DNA of 15,381 nt from Vicinamibacteria bacterium (lineage in GTDB: Bacteria; Acidobacteriota; Vicinamibacteria; Vicinamibacterales; UBA2999): contig JAICEG010000069.1 in assembly GCA_025924295.1 (NCBI GenBank), positions 1 through 15,381 on the forward strand. Reading direction: 5' to 3'. Position numbers and translations under genes: made by a program. Below the pieces are notes generated by a model. It worked only from the letters and a program-made list of their open reading frames with translations, was not told where the DNA came from and ran no database searches. Shown here piece after piece: positions 12,587 to 15,381 of this stretch (position 1 is the stretch's first letter; each line of letters opens with the position of its first letter).

Positions 12587-15068
12587 GAGGCTGAGGCAGG
12601 CCCATGCCATCCACTATTTGTACGAAGCGCGGGTCGTCCATCAGGGCATCGAGATAGGATTCGACGACGATGTACTGGAGAAGAGGATCGCGCGCGGCAT
12701 ACCCAGCCTGAAGTTGCGCGATCGCACGCTCTCGATCGCCGATCCCAAGGTATGCGATCGCGAGGAACGATGGCGCGACGACCGCCGTCTCGCGCTCCAG
12801 CATGCTCAACTCGCGCAGAGCGTCCGTGTCTCGACCCGCTCGTGCGAGCGCGTGTATGTAGTAGCAGCGTGTCGCCGCTGAGCGGTCTCCCAGTGCGATC
12901 GCCCTTTCGAAAGCGGCTGCTGCAGTGGCGTAGTCACCTTTGCCTCCGCTCACGATCCCGTTCCATCTCCACAACACGCCTGCGCGACCGTCGAGATTGG
13001 CCGCTTCCTGCAGGGTTGCCAGCGCGCGATCGTAGAGCCGCAGGTTGTAGAAGACCGCGGCCGATTCCACAGCGCCGGGAAGTCCCACCGGATCGAGCTC
13101 CCGCGCTCGCATGATCTCGACGAGCGCGGCCTCGTCGTTGCGAGTGAGGGTCAAGGCGATCGCCAGCGCCTGACGCGCCGGCCCGAAGCTGGGGCTGAGC
13201 GCGATCGCGCGACGATATTCGCGCTCCGCGTTCGCCCATTGCCATCGGTCGCGTTGGATGCCGGCAAGGGCCGCGTGCCCCTCCGGCAGTTCGTCGTCCA
13301 TCGCCACCGCTTTCAACGCTGCCTGCTCGCCGCGCTGAAGGGCCTCATCCGGTTTGAGGCTTCCGGATGTGGCAAGAAAGCGATAGGCGTTTGCGAGCTC
13401 GGCGTTCGCGAGTGCGTACGAAGGATCGATTCCGAGCGCTTGTTCGAAGTAGCTCGCCGCCCGCTGTCCGCTCTCGGGCGTATACAGCGACATCTCGTAG
13501 CGGCCCCGGAGCAGCAGCGAATAGGCTTCGGCATTCGGATGGACGGCTTTGTTCAGGCGGCGCTGATCTGCAGGTGTCAGCTCGGAGCGGACGCGGCGCG
13601 CGATCTCGAGGGCGATCCGGGACTCGACGTCGGCAATGTTCTGAAGGCTGGGCGTGAAATCTGCGGCCCACATCACGGTTTCGTCGCTGCCGCTGACAAG
13701 CTCGATACGGATCCTCAGTTGCCCGTTCGCGCTGACGAGCCGGCCGGTGACCAGTGTCTGCACACCGAGCGTACGCGCCACGTCGGCGATGTCGAGGGAG
13801 TCGCCGCCGAAGCGAAAACTGGAGGTGCTCGCGATCACTTTGAGGTCGGGCAGCAGGGTGAGCGCATGGATGATGCCCTCGCTGAGCCCGTCAGCAAGTC
13901 GTCGGCTGTCTCCTGTCGCCTCTGCCGTGACAAAAGGAATGACCGCGACGGAGCCAGCGAGAGGCGAAGTCGGCCACTGCCAATAGGCGACGGCAGAGAG
14001 CGTCAACAACGCGAGCACGACGGCGGCAAGCGCTCGCACGCCAAGGCGTGAAGGGCCGGGCTTGAGAATTGCCTGCAGTCGAAGGCTCACGTCCTCGAGC
14101 GACGGCAGTCGCTCGGCGGCGCGTTTCTCCAGGCAGTCGTCGACGAGATCCGCCAGTCCCGCAGGTACTCCAGACGTCAACGTCTCGACCCGCGGGGCTC
14201 GTGCGTGAATCAACTGATCGATCCATCGCGGCGCGTCAGGGAACGGGACGCGGCTGGTCGCAGCCTCAAACAGGATGCACCCGAAGGAGAAAACATCAGA
14301 GCTGACGTTGATGGGCGCGCCGGTCACCTGTTCCGGCGACATGTAGCCAACCGTCCCCTCGAAGCGCGGCCCGGTTTCATCCGTTGATCCGGTCAACCGC
14401 GCGAGACCGAAGTCGAGGACCTTCACGAGTCCATCGCTCGTGACCATCATGTTCTCGGGCTTGAGGTCGCAGTGTGCGATGCCGTGGGCGTGTGCGCGTG
14501 CCAGCCCGCTCGCCGCCTGTGCGAGGTACTCGAGACGTTGTCTGAGAGAGCTCGCCGGGTCGTCGAACGTGGCGCGCAGCGTCACGCCGTCGATGAACTC
14601 CATCGCGATGAACCAGAAGCCGTTGGCTTCGCCGACGTCGTAGACGGTTGCGATGTTCGGATGATTCAACGACGCAGCGGCCCGCGATTCGCGTACGAAA
14701 CGCGCACGAATCGCGTCCGTCACTCGTGTTCCGTCAAAGACCTTCAACGCCACGTGACGATCGAGACGCGTATCGTACGCCTTGTAGACGTGAGAGCTTC
14801 CACCCGACCCGAGGAGCTCGACGATCCGGTAGAGACCGAGCTCGGTGTCGGGCGAGAGCTGCGGGACCTTCGCCGGTGCGTCGAGTCCGTGCAGAGTGAG
14901 ACGACCGAACACGCTGATGGTGGAAGGATCTTCCTTCAGGAGGCGCTCGACGACCCTGAACAGCTCAGGGTCCTGCTGGCACGCCTCGGCGAGAAGGGCG
15001 ACTCGGTCGGGCGCATCGAGTGCGGCGAGGTAGACGCCCTCGATCTGCTTCCATCGCTGGTCGTCCAT
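12576..15068 (-). CDS. Transmembrane Ser/Thr protein kinase with TolB-like and TPR domains
   Basis: The 830-residue protein starts with the RWKQIEGVYLAAL...L..EDP segment (5-48) usual for acidobacterial kinases. The kinase domain spans about 78-335. It has the glycine loop GSGGSSHV (87-94), Lys109, Glu127 of helix C, HCDLKPEN (199-206), DFG (219-221), SPEQ (244-247) and Asp258. All catalytic residues are present, but the HRD arginine is Cys200, making it a non-RD kinase that may not need activation-loop phosphorylation. One membrane helix (about 343-363) follows. A TolB/FlgO-like region comes next (SVAVIPF, about 373-500), then TPR-like repeats (about 512-815) predicted to be periplasmic. It probably senses an envelope partner and phosphorylates cytoplasmic targets, of which the converging sigma factor is the obvious candidate. 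The start ATG at 15068 has only a weak ribosome site. Confidence 0.92.
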   Translation of the reverse strand: MDDQRWKQIEGVYLAALDAPDRVALLAEACQQDPELFRVVERLLKEDPSTISVFGRLTLHGLDAPAKVPQLSPDTELGLYRIVELLGSGGSSHVYKAYDTRLDRHVALKVFDGTRVTDAIRARFVRESRAAASLNHPNIATVYDVGEANGFWFIAMEFIDGVTLRATFDDPASSLRQRLEYLAQAASGLARAHAHGIAHCDLKPENMMVTSDGLVKVLDFGLARLTGSTDETGPRFEGTVGYMSPEQVTGAPINVSSDVFSFGCILFEAATSRVPFPDAPRWIDQLIHARAPRVETLTSGVPAGLADLVDDCLEKRAAERLPSLEDVSLRLQAILKPGPSRLGVRALAAVVLALLTLSAVAYWQWPTSPLAGSVAVIPFVTAEATGDSRRLADGLSEGIIHALTLLPDLKVIASTSSFRFGGDSLDIADVARTLGVQTLVTGRLVSANGQLRIRIELVSGSDETVMWAADFTPSLQNIADVESRIALEIARRVRSELTPADQRRLNKAVHPNAEAYSLLLRGRYEMSLYTPESGQRAASYFEQALGIDPSYALANAELANAYRFLATSGSLKPDEALQRGEQAALKAVAMDDELPEGHAALAGIQRDRWQWANAEREYRRAIALSPSFGPARQALAIALTLTRNDEAALVEIMRARELDPVGLPGAVESAAVFYNLRLYDRALATLQEAANLDGRAGVLWRWNGIVSGGKGDYATAAAAFERAIALGDRSAATRCYYIHALARAGRDTDALRELSMLERETAVVAPSFLAIAYLGIGDRERAIAQLQAGYAARDPLLQYIVVESYLDALMDDPRFVQIVDGMGLPQPRRS

Positions 15069-15247
15069 GATGGTGCACTCGCGTCACGTTGAACGACGAT
15101 GCCGTGGCCCGACGGGCAGCGTGTGGCTGTCGGGATTCTGTCGGCGAGTATAGCCCACGGCTCACCTGAGAAATGCGCGGCTCCGGCCAACGACAAATCG
15201 TCACTCCGCTTGACCGCTGTGGAACGGATTGCATAGCCTGTCACATC
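15069..15247 (-). promoter_or_regulatory. Divergent spacer with possible kinase promoter and 5' hairpin
   Basis: On the minus strand TATACT (15147-15152) is a good -10-like box about 79 bp upstream of the kinase ATG, with no clear -35. The leader it would produce holds a bulged hairpin. CCCGA (15108-15112) pairs with TCGGG (15130-15134) and CAGC (15117-15120) pairs with GCTG (15126-15129). On the plus strand TTGACC (15210-15215) could be a -35 for the edge gene, but the matching -10 is poor. No gene is seen here. Confidence 0.3.
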
Positions 15248-15381
15248 GTGATCCCGGGGAAACTCGTTCGGTTCTTGGACCACTACGCCAACGTCGCGTT
15301 TGCAGGCATCCGTGATCGCGATCTCGTGCCCTTCGGGCATCGGGTGAGTGGGTGGCGCGTCGGCGCCGATCAGCGCACGAT
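15248..15381 (+). CDS. Partial CDS, possibly pyridoxamine-5'-phosphate-oxidase-like
   Basis: A GTG at 15248 opens a frame of 44 codons that runs off the right edge. It begins MIPGKLVRFLDHYANVAFAG, then IRDRDLVPFGHRVSGWRVGAD. The composition is that of a real globular protein. The pattern 'FL......FAGIRDRDLVP...R..GWRV' resembles the N-terminal strand region of FMN-binding split-barrel proteins, but the piece is short and I am unsure. No ribosome site precedes the GTG and no better in-frame start is visible upstream. It is divergent from the kinase gene, and its role in the cluster cannot be judged. Confidence 0.5.
   Translation, partial: MIPGKLVRFLDHYANVAFAGIRDRDLVPFGHRVSGWRVGADQRT

Noticed and set aside
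14936..15340. Minus-strand open frame of 134 codons at the right edge
   Set aside because: It overlaps the kinase N-terminus in another frame and runs opposite the more protein-like plus-strand frame from 15248.

Overview
The window is high-GC bacterial DNA. It most resembles Acidobacteriota, possibly class Vicinamibacteria. The clues are an Oar-like TonB-dependent receptor with an N-terminal carboxypeptidase-regulatory domain, a DUF1800/DUF1501 pair, a DUF6152 protein, a TIGR02999-type ECF sigma factor and a large receptor kinase with TolB-like and TPR regions. This placement rests on gene content only; no rRNA or tRNA gene is visible, and Gemmatimonadota is the main alternative.

Left part (1-8992): every gene is on the minus strand. 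Read in the direction of transcription, a compact run begins with a Tat-signalled Rieske [2Fe-2S] protein, then DUF1800, then a Tat-signalled DUF1501 protein of the alkaline-phosphatase fold, then an outer-membrane porin. The gaps between these four genes are only 5 to 9 nt, so they are probably one operon for an unassigned cell-envelope process. After the porin comes a 96-bp spacer made of eight exact 7-bp repeats plus a hairpin. It is followed by a small DUF6090-like membrane protein, the 1015-residue TonB-dependent receptor, a second degenerate array of the same 7-bp repeat next to a hairpin, and a DUF6152 exported protein cut by the left edge.

Middle (8993-9859): a divergent intergenic region leads into a small outer-membrane beta-barrel gene on the plus strand. 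That gene ends in a strong inverted repeat which probably terminates both it and the converging gene on its right. A second hairpin overlaps this repeat and competes with it.

Right part (9860-15381): this is a regulatory cluster. A free-standing cytoplasmic beta-propeller protein lies downstream of an ECF sigma factor, with a possible 17-codon ORF between them. That sigma factor stands head to head, across 113 bp, with a second ECF sigma factor of the PF07638/TIGR02999 type. The second sigma gene looks leaderless: a perfect TATAAT ends 9 nt before its ATG. It also lacks the usual acidic residues in region 2.2, having threonines there. It converges, with a 13-bp gap, on a transmembrane Ser/Thr kinase whose HRD motif reads HCD. 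The sigma/kinase pair fits the known scheme of sigma-factor activation by phosphorylation. A partial gene, possibly of the pyridoxamine-5'-phosphate-oxidase-like fold, starts at the right edge.

The best candidates for something new are the sigma/sigma/propeller/kinase cluster, the Rieske-DUF1800-DUF1501-porin operon, and the 7-bp repeat arrays placed at the 3' ends of envelope genes.
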